Origin: Lysinibacillus irui
GTDB lineage: Bacteria; Bacillota; Bacilli; Bacillales_A; Planococcaceae
Length of the DNA: 64,000 nt
Direction: 5' to 3'
Assembly: GCF_028877475.1 (NCBI RefSeq)
Contig: NZ_CP113527.1
Coordinates: forward strand, 3,651,501-3,715,500
This document shows positions 8,224 to 17,574 of the stretch, piece by piece (within the stretch, counting starts at the first letter, position 1; each line of letters opens with the position of its first letter). A model generated the notes under the pieces. It saw nothing but the letters and a program-made list of their open reading frames with translations, ran no database searches and was not told the origin of the DNA. The position numbers and the translations under genes are program-made.

Positions 8224-10158
8224 TCATGAACGAATATGAGAGATGTAGCGCCAACGAATTAAATAAAAGTAGACGACTTGTATTAACACAAAAAAGCCAA
8301 AAGCAAAGAACACTTCTTTTACAATCGAAATATTTGCAATGTCTCTCAAAATGCCCTGAACCATTAGAAAAGCAAAGGCACTATGCATCATCGCAACACC
8401 CCATGGTAAGAAGAATTGAGGAAATAAATGACGATTAACAAGCTTTTTAAGCTCTGCATCGGTTAAACCCATACGCTTTAATACATCAAATTTGCGCTTT
8501 TCTCGTTCAAGTGACGTATGCAATTTGAAATAGATAAAGCTCCCAGCTGCAAGTAGAAAGACAGTGGCAACTAAAACACCTACTAATGTAAAGAGTGAGT
8601 AAGTAGCTAGTATATAAGAATAATTTAATCCAGCATTCTCAAAGTAAAAAGGACTAAATTTATCCTTCTTAATAAAATACAAATTAGACTCTAGATAATC
8701 TATATTTTTACCGATTTCCTTAGTCTCCATCCACTGTGGAATCACAAACGTAAATAAATGATAGCTTGGTTGAATAATGTCTTGATCAGCAATTGGACGA
8801 ACAAGCTTAGCAAAATCTTCATCACTGATGACGATGGAATTGACACTTACAATCGAACCAGGGAATACTATTTTTGGATAGACACTATCAATCGTTATCG
8901 GTATATTATTTTCCTCTAGCACGGTATGCACGATTCTATTTTTTAATTTTTTTAGTGAATCCTCTGAATAAGGGATAAACACTGCCTCTCCAGATCCTAA
9001 ATTCAACAAAGGATAGCTGTAAGAAGAAAGTAAGACATTCATATCGGACTCTCGAAAGACCTCAACCTCATTGCGTGTAAAAGAAGAGGTTTGCTTCACT
9101 ACAATAAAACGAGAAAGCTGATAGGATAAACCCTTCTCCTCTAATTGTAGCCTTAATGAATTGATATGCTCTCGTTCATATGGATTATCGACATCCCCTT
9201 TATAAACGAGCCCCAATGGATTTAGCCGATCATATTGGGTTGTATAGGAGGACATAGTCGCTAAAACACCAACAGATAAAAATGCAAGGGTTGATACCAT
9301 CGTTACAACGAAAAACATTTTTACATTATCCATCATAATATGAGTTTGTTCAGCAAGAGATAGTAGACGATACCGCTGCCAATGATATTTGCGTTTTCCC
9401 CGGGCTAAATCTAAAAAGCAAGGAACGGAATCACTAAAAAAATAATATGTTCCAAATGTTGCGGAAAATGGGATTAACAGGGTTAAACCGATCAAAGAAG
9501 TATGTCCTACAACAAACGCTAAAATATATGTCGTTAAAATTAAAGCAACACCATAGACAGCTCGGATTTTTGAATAGGTAGCTAGGCTATTTAAATAATC
9601 ACTACCTTTTAAAAGATCACGTAATTTTCGCTCTCGTGTGAAGTACACACTAATAAATGAAATTACTACAAACGCACTTGTGAACACTCCAATTGTCAGT
9701 AAAAATGGCTCCCAGGAAACGTAAAGGGGTAAATCATCTAAATGCAAAATTTCTCGTACAATCATAAAAAAGAATTTGGAAAACGAGAAGCCAAACACAA
9801 TCCCTACAATGATGGAGCCAGATCCAATGATCATTGTTTCTAAAAAAACAAGTCGATTCATCTGGCGCTTTTCCATTCCCAAATGCAATAAAATGGCGAA
9901 TTCTTGGGATCTAGCCTCTAAAAAGGCACTCATGGAATAATATAAAAAGAATAATGTAAAGAGGACGAGTACAATTTCTGCACCCACCATTCCTATCAGG
10001 GATACTTCGCCTAATATCCCTCGTTCAATATCTGGATGAAACATTAACATGGAATAGATAAAAAATACAGCCACCGAAAAAAAGCTTGCCATGAAAAAGG
10101 CACCATAGATACGGCTGTTCCGCACGACATTACGGTAAGCGAATTGTCGAAAGGTCAC
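8224..10158 (-). CDS. Bce-type ABC transporter permease (FtsX family)
   Basis: A 644-aa permease with the layout of BceB/YxdM/VraG: ten predicted membrane segments and a large extracytoplasmic domain of about 200 residues (about 320-530) between segments seven and eight. Transporters of this type protect peptidoglycan intermediates from antimicrobial peptides such as bacitracin and also sense them for the partner kinase. The start overlaps the end of the ATPase gene by 29 bp, implying coupled translation. It is the last gene of the module that begins with the response regulator at 13043. The specific peptide cannot be inferred. Confidence 0.9.
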   Translation of the reverse strand: MTFRQFAYRNVVRNSRIYGAFFMASFFSVAVFFIYSMLMFHPDIERGILGEVSLIGMVGAEIVLVLFTLFFLYYSMSAFLEARSQEFAILLHLGMEKRQMNRLVFLETMIIGSGSIIVGIVFGFSFSKFFFMIVREILHLDDLPLYVSWEPFLLTIGVFTSAFVVISFISVYFTRERKLRDLLKGSDYLNSLATYSKIRAVYGVALILTTYILAFVVGHTSLIGLTLLIPFSATFGTYYFFSDSVPCFLDLARGKRKYHWQRYRLLSLAEQTHIMMDNVKMFFVVTMVSTLAFLSVGVLATMSSYTTQYDRLNPLGLVYKGDVDNPYEREHINSLRLQLEEKGLSYQLSRFIVVKQTSSFTRNEVEVFRESDMNVLLSSYSYPLLNLGSGEAVFIPYSEDSLKKLKNRIVHTVLEENNIPITIDSVYPKIVFPGSIVSVNSIVISDEDFAKLVRPIADQDIIQPSYHLFTFVIPQWMETKEIGKNIDYLESNLYFIKKDKFSPFYFENAGLNYSYILATYSLFTLVGVLVATVFLLAAGSFIYFKLHTSLEREKRKFDVLKRMGLTDAELKKLVNRHLFPQFFLPWGVAMMHSAFAFLMVQGILRDIANISIVKEVFFAFGFFVLIQVVYFYLIRWRYISHIRS

Positions 10159-10906
10159 CTACTTGCCCTCCTCCTAGTAAGCTCAAAACATTTAATATGC
10201 GTTGGAAAAACATTTGACGACGATCATCACGATAAATTTCATTGAAAAATTCACCATCTTTAATGAATAACACTCGATCACAATAGCTTGCTGCAATCGG
10301 ATCATGCGTGACCATCACAATCGTTGTTTGTTTCTCACGATTAACTTTCGTTAAAAGTTCTAGCACATCACGTGAAGAATTCGAATCTAAATTACCCGTT
10401 GGCTCATCTGCTAAAATGAGGCTAGGATTATGAATAAGTGCTCGCCCAATGGCAGTTCTTTGTGCCTGTCCACCAGAAATTTCATTTGGACGTTTATGAA
10501 GAAAAGAAGTTAAGTCTAGCTTTTCAACAATACTAGCTAGACGTTCCTCCATTACTTCTAGCGGCTGCTGATCTAAAGTTAATGGCAGCACGATATTTTC
10601 TTCAACCGTCAGCATATGCAAAAGATTGAAATCTTGAAAGACAAAACCGAGCTGTCTTCTTCTGAAGTAAGCAAGCTCTGTTGCATTCAGCTTATGTGGA
10701 TTCATTCCATCCAGTATGATTTCTCCACTTGTCGGTTCATCAATGGTTGAAATAATATTCAGTAATGTTGTTTTACCGCTTCCTGAAGGCCCCATAACAG
10801 CTAGAAACTCACCTTCTTCAACATCAAAGCTCAATTGATTTAAAGCACGGTGCGTGACCTTACCTTCATACACTTTCGTCACATCTTTAATTTGTAAAAT
10901 AGGCAT
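10130..10906 (-). CDS. Bce-type ABC transporter ATP-binding protein
   Basis: A 258-aa ATPase with Walker A GPSGSGKTT (about residues 39-47), the signature SGGQAQRTAIGRAL and Walker B LILADEPTGNLDS. The C-terminal tail FFQRILNVLSLLGGG is typical of BceA-like ATPases. It energises the FtsX-type permease encoded immediately downstream. A 12-bp gap separates it from the 141-aa gene upstream, and all genes from 13043 to 8224 run in the same direction. Confidence 0.93.
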   Translation of the reverse strand: MPILQIKDVTKVYEGKVTHRALNQLSFDVEEGEFLAVMGPSGSGKTTLLNIISTIDEPTSGEIILDGMNPHKLNATELAYFRRRQLGFVFQDFNLLHMLTVEENIVLPLTLDQQPLEVMEERLASIVEKLDLTSFLHKRPNEISGGQAQRTAIGRALIHNPSLILADEPTGNLDSNSSRDVLELLTKVNREKQTTIVMVTHDPIAASYCDRVLFIKDGEFFNEIYRDDRRQMFFQRILNVLSLLGGGQVGDLSTIRLP

Positions 10907-10918
10907 CCTTCATTCACC

Positions 10919-11344
10919 TTATTTCTTCATTAATTCTAATGGCTGTGGTAAAAGCCACTCTAATACTACCTCAAAGCCAATTTGAAAATGAGGCTCTATC
11001 AATGCCATTACGGACTCTTCCTCTACCAAACTAAAGCAATGTTCTCCAATAATGACATCCCAAGCATCCATTTCTCCATCTACAATCTCACCACATACCG
11101 TATAATACCCACTGTACATAATCTTTTGATCTTCGACAGGAAATGCATTCAATAATGTCGGTTGTTGTAAGTTTAACCCAAGCATATTTGAAAAATGCAG
11201 TAGTTCTACGCCTAGCTTTTCATTTGCTATGAGGAAATTTTGATAAGCTAATGTATCTCCATGTTGCATATGAGTCATATAAAGAGCTTTTGTTTTCTCC
11301 TTATCAATCGTTAATACCCAATCTTCAATACGTACTTCTACCAT
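10919..11344 (-). CDS. Uncharacterised 141-aa protein inside the Bce-type operon
   Basis: I do not recognise a family. The protein is soluble, acidic and without a signal peptide or membrane segment; it begins MVEVRIEDWVLTIDKEKTKAL and contains several aromatic and Gly-rich turns. It is 12 bp from the kinase gene upstream and 12 bp from the ATPase gene downstream, so it is almost certainly co-transcribed with them. Classical Bce modules have only regulator, kinase, ATPase and permease. Its place between sensor and transporter suggests an accessory or modulating role in the complex, but this is inference from position only. Confidence 0.7.
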   Translation of the reverse strand: MVEVRIEDWVLTIDKEKTKALYMTHMQHGDTLAYQNFLIANEKLGVELLHFSNMLGLNLQQPTLLNAFPVEDQKIMYSGYYTVCGEIVDGEMDAWDVIIGEHCFSLVEEESVMALIEPHFQIGFEVVLEWLLPQPLELMKK

Positions 11345-11355
11345 TCTAGCGCCCC

Positions 11356-12339
11356 CTAGTTTGTAAATGTAACAGTCACAATCGTCCCTTTTCCTACCTC
11401 TGACGTAATAGCCAAATCATGTCCTAGTTTTTCACAGATTTCTTTGGCTAAATACAGGCCCATCCCAGTAGATTCCCCTGTTTTTCGCCCATTTTCCCCG
11501 GTAAAAAAGGCCTTCGTCACACGTGACAGATCGGAAGCTGGAATTCCAATTCCCTCATCACAAATGGCTAGCTGTACAAAGTCATCCTTCGTTATGGCAG
11601 AAATTGTAATTTTTTTATTGGCTTCAAAAGTATATTTCACAGCATTTGTAATAAATTGTCCTAGAATGAAGCGAAGCCATTTTGAATCACTCGCAACAAT
11701 AAGATTATCGTCTATATGAATTTCTGGGAAAACTCTTTTCGTAATAAATAAACGTTTATTTTCATTAACAGTTGCAGTAACAATTGCTTTAAGCACAACC
11801 TGCTCAACTTGCATATCGTCCTCAAAATTTTCTAAACGCGCATTGACTAGTACCATGTCCAAGCCTCTACGCAAGCGATCTATTTCCTCCTGTATATTCT
11901 TTTTATCAAGAGGTCGGTCATCCTGTAATAATAGCTCCATTACAGAAATTGGTGTTTTCATTTGATGTACCCATTGATTCATAAACTGATCATGTCTCTT
12001 TTGACTGGCATATAATGCATGTAGCTCATGCTGATAAAGACGATACAATTCATGCATATATTTCTCAGTTTGCATAGCTTCTGGCGTCTTCGCATTTTTT
12101 TGGAGCACATCCTCCATCGCTGTTGGAAGCTGGGTTATTTTCACTAAGTATCGTTGTCGCATTAAATAACGGACAAGTAAAAAGGAAGCTAATAGTACAA
12201 GGCTAATACAAAAGGAATATATAGCCGTATCAATATTTCGGAAACCGTCTAGTCCATAGATGACCATGATAAAGCCAACTAATAAAAGCTGGAACACTAT
12301 AAATGAAGCATAATCACGTAAAAATAATTTCCAGCCCAC
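11356..12339 (-). CDS. Intramembrane-sensing histidine kinase (BceS-like)
   Basis: A 327-aa kinase with two N-terminal membrane helices (about residues 13-30 and 38-57) joined by a very short outer loop, the hallmark of intramembrane-sensing kinases that read the state of their ABC transporter rather than a ligand. The phospho-acceptor His125 lies in FMNQWVHQMKTPISVM. The ATPase domain has N (FITNAVKYTF), G1 (CDEGIGIP) and G2 (GESTGMGLYLAKEI) boxes. Its start codon overlaps the end of the response-regulator gene. Confidence 0.92.
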   Translation of the reverse strand: MGWKLFLRDYASFIVFQLLLVGFIMVIYGLDGFRNIDTAIYSFCISLVLLASFLLVRYLMRQRYLVKITQLPTAMEDVLQKNAKTPEAMQTEKYMHELYRLYQHELHALYASQKRHDQFMNQWVHQMKTPISVMELLLQDDRPLDKKNIQEEIDRLRRGLDMVLVNARLENFEDDMQVEQVVLKAIVTATVNENKRLFITKRVFPEIHIDDNLIVASDSKWLRFILGQFITNAVKYTFEANKKITISAITKDDFVQLAICDEGIGIPASDLSRVTKAFFTGENGRKTGESTGMGLYLAKEICEKLGHDLAITSEVGKGTIVTVTFTN

Positions 12340-13043
12340 TACAGTTCACCCGCACTTAATATAAATCGATAACCAGCGCCACGTACGGTTTCAATAGTTG
12401 ACGATATGTTATAATCGGTTAATTTTTTACGTACTCGGGTCATATTAACATTCAATGTGTTCTCATCAACAAATGCCTGATCGTCCCACAGCTCCTCTAA
12501 AAGTTGCTCACGTGTCACGACTTTTGGCGCATTCCCCATCAGTAATTCTAGAATGATACATTCTTTTTTCTGAAGTGGAATTTCTAAATCATTTTTATGT
12601 AGCTCCATTCTTTCTAAATGAAGTACAAGCTGTCCTTGCTTAATTGTCCGCTCCTCTTGCCTTGCTGCATACTCACCATATGTACGGCGTAGATGACTGC
12701 GAATTTTAGCTAAAACAATCTCATAGTTGAACGGCTTTGTAATGAAATCGTCTCCCCCATTTTCAAGTGCGAAAATTTGGTCCATTTCTCCTGAGCGAGC
12801 AGAAATAAAAATAATTGGGCACGTTGTATGCTGGCGTAGCTGACGACACCAATAGTAGCCATCATAGGCTGGTAAATTTATATCAAGCAGCACCATATGT
12901 GGATTAAATGCTGTAAATTCTTCAATAAGATGATCAAATTCTTGAATTGTTGCAACTTCGTATTGATATTTTCTAAGCGTTTCCGCTAGTAACGATGCAA
13001 TTTTAATATCATCTTCGACTATGAATATTCGATGCTTTTCCAT
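12339..13043 (-). CDS. OmpR-family response regulator (BceR-like)
   Basis: A 234-aa regulator with a receiver domain (acidic pocket EDD at 10-12, phospho-acceptor Asp54 in VLLDINLP, Lys in FITKPFN) and a C-terminal winged helix (TREQLLEELWDDQAFVDENTLNVNMTRVRKKL). It is the first gene of the Bce-type operon and is expected to activate the transporter genes when the transporter signals peptide challenge. The SD AAAGGAGTG precedes the ATG at 13043. The lplJ terminator ends only about 30 bp upstream, leaving a compact promoter region. Confidence 0.92.
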   Translation of the reverse strand: MEKHRIFIVEDDIKIASLLAETLRKYQYEVATIQEFDHLIEEFTAFNPHMVLLDINLPAYDGYYWCRQLRQHTTCPIIFISARSGEMDQIFALENGGDDFITKPFNYEIVLAKIRSHLRRTYGEYAARQEERTIKQGQLVLHLERMELHKNDLEIPLQKKECIILELLMGNAPKVVTREQLLEELWDDQAFVDENTLNVNMTRVRKKLTDYNISSTIETVRGAGYRFILSAGEL

Positions 13044-13073
13044 ATCAACACTCCTTTCTTTCTATATTGTATC

Positions 13074-13112
13074 AAAAAAAGGTTCGACGACATAATTGTC
13101 AGCGAACCTTTA
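13074..13112 (-). terminator. Intrinsic terminator of lplJ
   Basis: Stem AAAGGTTCG / CGAACCTTT with an inner GACA / TGTC pairing. On the minus strand it is followed by seven T. It separates lplJ from the Bce-type operon. Confidence 0.85.
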
Positions 13113-13143
13113 GGCTAAAATAGTACACGAAACCGAATTTTCC

Positions 13144-14136
13144 TTAATAAATTAATTGTAAAAAGTCCTCAGTTGAAATTCCACCAAAATATGTAGGAAT
13201 ATCAATGTCTGCTAATACATTAGCAATGGCCGCTCGATCATAGTTTGTCCCAATTAGGCGCTGCTCTATATCAGCCATATCACCTACACCAAAGAAATCA
13301 CCAAAAATATGTGCTTCTTCAATTACTCCATGGTTCACTTCTAGGCGGATGTCAATACCACCTGTTGGGAAACGATGTGTTTTTTGAATGTTAAAGCGCG
13401 GTGATTTCCCAAAGTTCCATTCCCATGTTTGATAACGCTCTGCTGATAGCTTGTGAATATTTGCCCAATCTTCCTCTGTTAACTCATAATAACGAATATT
13501 TTCTTCTCCACCGAAAATGGATTTCAAAATCTCAAGGCGAAACTCTTCTATCGTCATGTTCTCCTTTAAAAACTCTGTAATGTTTGCTACTCGGGAACGT
13601 ATAGATTTAATACCTTTCGATTCAATCTTATCCTTTTTGACTTTTAATGCAGAGACAACCGCATCAATTTCTGTATCGAACATCAATGTGCCGTGGCTGA
13701 ACATACGCCCTCTTGTAGAAAACTGAGCATTTCCAGAAACTTTACGCCCCTCTGCAAGAATGTCATTGCGTCCTGAAAGCTCTGCATTGACACCCATTTT
13801 TGCTAGAGCATCTACCACTGGCTGTGTGAATTTTTTATAATTCATAAAACTATTGCCATCATCATTTGTAATAAAGCTGAAGTTAAGATTCCCTAAATCA
13901 TGATAAACAGCTCCTCCCCCTGATAAACGGCGCACTACAATAATGCCATTGTCCTCTACATAGTCTGTATTGATTTCCTCAATTGTATTTTGGTTTTTCC
14001 CGATGATGATGGACGGTTGATTGATGTAAAAAAGAAGCACAGGCTCTTTCTCAACGTCCATTGTTTTTAACAAATACTCCTCAATAGCAAGATTAATACG
14101 TGGATCATGGATCCCTTTATTATCAACGAAAATCAT
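13144..14136 (-). CDS. lplJ: Lipoate--protein ligase
   Basis: A 330-aa member of the biotin/lipoate ligase fold that attaches free lipoate to E2 or GcvH domains using ATP. It shows the lipoate-pocket motif RRLSGGGAVYHDLGNLNFSF, the SGRNDILAEGRKVSGNAQF region with the catalytic Lys, and a C-terminal accessory domain ending GGISTEDFLQLIY. Length matches B. subtilis LplJ (YhfJ, 331 aa), which lies near yhfH as here. The gene is a single unit with its own terminator. Confidence 0.94.
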   Translation of the reverse strand: MIFVDNKGIHDPRINLAIEEYLLKTMDVEKEPVLLFYINQPSIIIGKNQNTIEEINTDYVEDNGIIVVRRLSGGGAVYHDLGNLNFSFITNDDGNSFMNYKKFTQPVVDALAKMGVNAELSGRNDILAEGRKVSGNAQFSTRGRMFSHGTLMFDTEIDAVVSALKVKKDKIESKGIKSIRSRVANITEFLKENMTIEEFRLEILKSIFGGEENIRYYELTEEDWANIHKLSAERYQTWEWNFGKSPRFNIQKTHRFPTGGIDIRLEVNHGVIEEAHIFGDFFGVGDMADIEQRLIGTNYDRAAIANVLADIDIPTYFGGISTEDFLQLIY

Positions 14137-14280
14137 AGTTTACGTTTCCTCCTTCACAAAATATCCATTTTAATTTTAACGTAAATTAGGCATTTTGTGT
14201 TGACGAAACGCATCTGTTATAATACACTAGAAAATATAGAAACAGTAATAGTACAGATGAACTTAAAGGAGGAGTCCACA

Positions 14281-14406
14281 ATGTTAGAAAACGTAGTTGA
14301 ATTTTTCAAGAATTTACCTGCAAAGCAATGTACTGAGTGCGGTGAAAAGATGGAAGAACAAAGCGAATGCTACAGCAACACTTGTGAAAAATGTAACCAC
14401 CTATAA
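14281..14406 (+). CDS. yhfH: YhfH-like small Cys-rich protein (41 aa)
   Basis: The protein starts MLENVVEFFKNLPAKQCTEC and has five cysteines (17, 20, 30, 35, 38), including CTEC and CEKC pairs that suggest a small zinc ribbon. I chose the ATG at 14281 because AAGGAGGAG stands just upstream; the in-frame upstream extension has no SD. It resembles B. subtilis YhfH, a protein of unknown function encoded next to lplJ. It is divergent from lplJ and followed by a strong terminator. Confidence 0.82.
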   Translation: MLENVVEFFKNLPAKQCTECGEKMEEQSECYSNTCEKCNHL

Positions 14407-14510
14407 GCATTTGCCTATTCTGTAATTGTCATATACGTGCCCCACACGTAGCAATATTGACACCCTTCATCATATTTTGATGAACCCTTAATTAAATCTC
14501 TTACACTTAC

Positions 14511-14552
14511 AAAACACCAGCTGATACGCTCATATCAGCTGGTGTTTTATGT
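14511..14552 (+). terminator. Strong 16-bp stem terminator after yhfH
   Basis: Perfect inverted repeat AAAACACCAGCTGATA / TATCAGCTGGTGTTTT with a 6-nt loop. T or A tracts flank it on both strands, so it could work in both directions. Confidence 0.85.
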
Positions 14553-14587
14553 TGTCGATAAGATTCATTGACAATCCTTTAACATGA

Positions 14588-14621
14588 ACAAAAAGCACTC
14601 ACCAACTTTGGTGAGTGCTTT
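14588..14621 (-). terminator. Intrinsic terminator of yhgE
   Basis: Stem AAGCACTCACCA / TGGTGAGTGCTT with a 4-nt loop. On the minus strand it is followed by TTTTTG. It lies 6 bp past the yhgE stop. Confidence 0.88.
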
Positions 14622-14626
14622 ATGAA

Positions 14627-16816
14627 TTAGTTTTCTTCTGCTACTTTAGAGTAACGTTTATTGTGAAGTAGCATGAAGTAACCGAAAGTGATTGCTAAGA
14701 ATGCTACTAAGAATCCAGCTAGAACACCATAGTTTTGCATTAAGAATGATGTATCGCCAGTAGAAATGCTTGATTTAAATGCTTGAACCGTATATGTCAT
14801 CGGTAATAGCTTGTTAAATACTTGTAATGGTGATGGGATTAATTCTAGTGGGAACGTACCTGCACTTGTTGTTAATTGTAAAATTAACACGACAATTGCC
14901 ATGAAACGTCCAGGGTCACCAAAAATTGAAACTAGCATTTGAATTAAAGCTAAGAATACATAGCTAGTTAATAATGCTGTTACGATAAAGTAGCCCATAT
15001 TATTCACTTCAAGTCCTAGACCCCATTTAACAATAACTACCGTTAACAATGTTTGTATTAAACCTACAACTGCTAATACAGTTACTTTACTTGTAAACCA
15101 AGTTGCTCCATTTTTTGGGCGAATTGCTGGTTCAACAAGTGGGAACACAATCGAAATTAATAATGCTCCTACGAATAAGCCAAGAGAAATGAAGTATGGT
15201 GCGAAACCTGTACCATAGTTAGGAACATGGTTAACAGATTCTTTTTCAACTTCAACTGGACTACCTACCATATCATAAGTGTCTTGATTTGCTTTTACTT
15301 CATTTGCTTTTTCACTTGCTTCACCTAATTTGCCAGATAAAGTAGATGTACCATCTGCTAATTCAGTAGAACCATCTGCAAGTGTTGCTGAACCCTGTGC
15401 TAGCTCACCAGATTTTGACGCAAGTGTAGAAGTACCTTGATTTAATGTTGTTGTACCACTCGCTAATTCATTTAATCCTGATGCTAACGTTTTTGAACCT
15501 GTTACAGCCGTATTCACACCAGCGTGTAATTCACCTAATTTTGCCGCTAATGTCGCATTACCTGCTTGTAAGCCTTTGGCACCTTCCATTAAAGCACTGC
15601 TTTTCGCTGTTAATGCATTAGCCCCTGCTAATACTTCTGCTTGACCTGCTGCAATTTGACTTGCACCAGAGCTTACTTGATTAGCACCCGCTTGAAGTTT
15701 TTCTGTTCCAGCAGATAATGATGATAAACCATTATGCACACTAGCACTTCCTGCTTGTAGTTCTGTTAATGTTTGTTTTAATACAGCTGCTTGCTCTTCA
15801 GGCATTGAAGCCATCATACCTTGTAATTGATTTGCTAGAGCTGTAATACCTTCTTCAACTTTTGCAGAACCAGCTGTAAGTTGATTTGCTGCACCGTTTA
15901 AGGCACCTGCATTTTCAGCAATAGATGCTGCCCCTGCACTAATTTGTTGTTGTTTGTCGTTTAAAGTATTTAAACCTGCACCAACTTTTGCAACACCTTG
16001 TGTGTATTGCGATAACCCTTGTTCTAGACTAGAAGCACCATTTGCCGCTTGCTGTGCACCTTGTTGTAATTGAACAGTACCATCTTGTAGTTTGACTAAA
16101 CCACTAGATAAATCATTCGCACCTTTTGCAGCATCTCCAGCACCTTTTGTTAGTTTATCTGTTCCATTAGATAATTCAACTGTACTTGATGCCAATTGCT
16201 CTAAGTACCCTTTTAAATCTTTTGCACCATTTGCTACTTTTTGTGCACCCTCATCTAGCTTATGGGAGCCATCTGCCGCCTCTGTAAAGCCATCTCCAAG
16301 TGTTGCAATAGAGTCAAATAATTTTTCAGCATAAGTCGCTGATACTTGTGCATTTACTTCTGCCCGTACACGATCCATGGCTGTTTCACCAATTTGAGCA
16401 CCAAGGAAGTTTAGTCCCTCGTTTGGAATGTAATTCATCACTAATTTTGATGGTTTGTCATCTAATAGCGTTGTAGCATGTTCAGAGAAATTTGTTGGAA
16501 TTTCTAGAATCATATAATAATCACGACCATTTAAACCTTTTTCAGCCTCATCCTTTGAAACTTCTATAAAGTTAAATTGTTCGCTATCCATCAACTTATC
16601 GACTAAGGTGTTCCCTAAATCTAATTTAACGCCATCCATCTCAGCACCAGTATCTTCATTTACAACAGCTACTGGTAGATTAGGCAGCCCTGCATAAGGA
16701 TCCCAAAACGCCCATAAAAACATACCTGCATACATTACTGGGATAAAGAGCACAGCAATGATTGAGACAAGCATTTTTCTCGTTTTAAAGATCTTCAGCC
16801 ATTCAGCTTTAATCAT
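14627..16816 (-). CDS. yhgE: YhgE/Pip family membrane protein
   Basis: A 729-aa protein with one N-terminal membrane segment (about 15-37), a long extracytoplasmic region (to about 530) and about five C-terminal membrane segments. This is the layout of YhgE and the phage infection protein Pip. The outer region is a long run of near-heptad units with the pattern LxxGxxxLxxG (for example LADGSTELADGTSTL), likely an extended helical stalk. In other Firmicutes such proteins serve as phage receptors or in export; the cellular role is not settled. It lies downstream of a TetR gene, as yhgE follows yhgD in B. subtilis, with an operator-like dyad before its start. Confidence 0.9.
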   Translation of the reverse strand: MIKAEWLKIFKTRKMLVSIIAVLFIPVMYAGMFLWAFWDPYAGLPNLPVAVVNEDTGAEMDGVKLDLGNTLVDKLMDSEQFNFIEVSKDEAEKGLNGRDYYMILEIPTNFSEHATTLLDDKPSKLVMNYIPNEGLNFLGAQIGETAMDRVRAEVNAQVSATYAEKLFDSIATLGDGFTEAADGSHKLDEGAQKVANGAKDLKGYLEQLASSTVELSNGTDKLTKGAGDAAKGANDLSSGLVKLQDGTVQLQQGAQQAANGASSLEQGLSQYTQGVAKVGAGLNTLNDKQQQISAGAASIAENAGALNGAANQLTAGSAKVEEGITALANQLQGMMASMPEEQAAVLKQTLTELQAGSASVHNGLSSLSAGTEKLQAGANQVSSGASQIAAGQAEVLAGANALTAKSSALMEGAKGLQAGNATLAAKLGELHAGVNTAVTGSKTLASGLNELASGTTTLNQGTSTLASKSGELAQGSATLADGSTELADGTSTLSGKLGEASEKANEVKANQDTYDMVGSPVEVEKESVNHVPNYGTGFAPYFISLGLFVGALLISIVFPLVEPAIRPKNGATWFTSKVTVLAVVGLIQTLLTVVIVKWGLGLEVNNMGYFIVTALLTSYVFLALIQMLVSIFGDPGRFMAIVVLILQLTTSAGTFPLELIPSPLQVFNKLLPMTYTVQAFKSSISTGDTSFLMQNYGVLAGFLVAFLAITFGYFMLLHNKRYSKVAEEN

Positions 16817-16841
16817 ATAATATCCTCACTCCTAAACTATT

Positions 16842-16864
16842 TGACCGAAAACGTCATTTGGTCA
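16842..16864 (-). promoter_or_regulatory. Operator-like dyad upstream of yhgE
   Basis: A 23-bp near-palindrome with half-sites TGACC and GGTCA separated by 13 bp, 26 bp before the yhgE start. The same arrangement (TGACC-N13-GGTCA) is found upstream of the neighbouring TetR gene, so this is probably a binding site of that repressor. Confidence 0.7.
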
Positions 16865-16947
16865 TTTTCATTCAAAAAAAATAATCAACCTCAACAATTT
16901 TGCAAAACTTACTGGATTCAATATTTCTTTATCTGTTAATAATCGAA

Positions 16948-17520
16948 TCAATTTACAATTAAGCCTCGAAAAATGGTTTCCTTAAAAAGATTAAGAATCT
17001 TCTCTTCAGGAATCACATCACCGTGTAACTCATGCCAATCGACAACAAAAGCAAGATATGCCTTTAACAATAAGTAACTAACAAGCTCTGCGTCACATTC
17101 TCTAATTTCACCTTTATTAATACGTCTTTGTATTAACTCTGCAACATACGATAAAATTTCTGTCTCTATCTGTAGTAGCACCTGTTTAACAGCTGGTGTT
17201 CGTAATTCTTTTTCTTCTTCGATAAGCTTTGCAAATAAAAGATGTTTTTCACGGAACTGTAGCATTTTCATTAAAGCATTATGCGCATTATCCATAAAGC
17301 TTGCTGATGCATCCAACACTGCATCCGCTTCCGCCTTCATTTCACGTACAAGTGACATTGCAATCTCTTGAAATAAAATTTCTTTATTTGCAAAGAATGT
17401 ATAAATCGTACCTTTACCGACATTGGCAATTTTCGCCACTTGCTCCATCGTCGTAGCCTTGTAGCCAAACAATGTAAAAGATTTTGCAGCTGCTTCAATA
17501 ATTTCCTGCCTACGATCCAT
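16948..17520 (-). CDS. yhgD: TetR-family repressor (YhgD-like)
   Basis: A 190-aa TetR-family regulator. The N-terminal HTH (EIIEAAAKSFTLFGYKATTMEQVAKIANVGKGTIYTFF) is typical; the C-terminal ligand-binding region is divergent. I chose the ATG at 17520, with AAAGG upstream, over an 11-codon longer reading. It stands just upstream of yhgE. Operator-like dyads precede both genes and one covers the start-site side of its own promoter, so it probably represses itself and yhgE. The inducing ligand is unknown. Confidence 0.88.
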   Translation of the reverse strand: MDRRQEIIEAAAKSFTLFGYKATTMEQVAKIANVGKGTIYTFFANKEILFQEIAMSLVREMKAEADAVLDASASFMDNAHNALMKMLQFREKHLLFAKLIEEEKELRTPAVKQVLLQIETEILSYVAELIQRRINKGEIRECDAELVSYLLLKAYLAFVVDWHELHGDVIPEEKILNLFKETIFRGLIVN

Positions 17521-17574
17521 TAGTAACATCCTTTCTTGTTGGGTTATGTACATCTAACGTACACTTCATAAAAA

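Noticed and set aside
8226-8438. 70-codon plus-strand frame opposite the Bce-type permease
   Set aside because: Fully antisense to a clear permease gene and without an SD.
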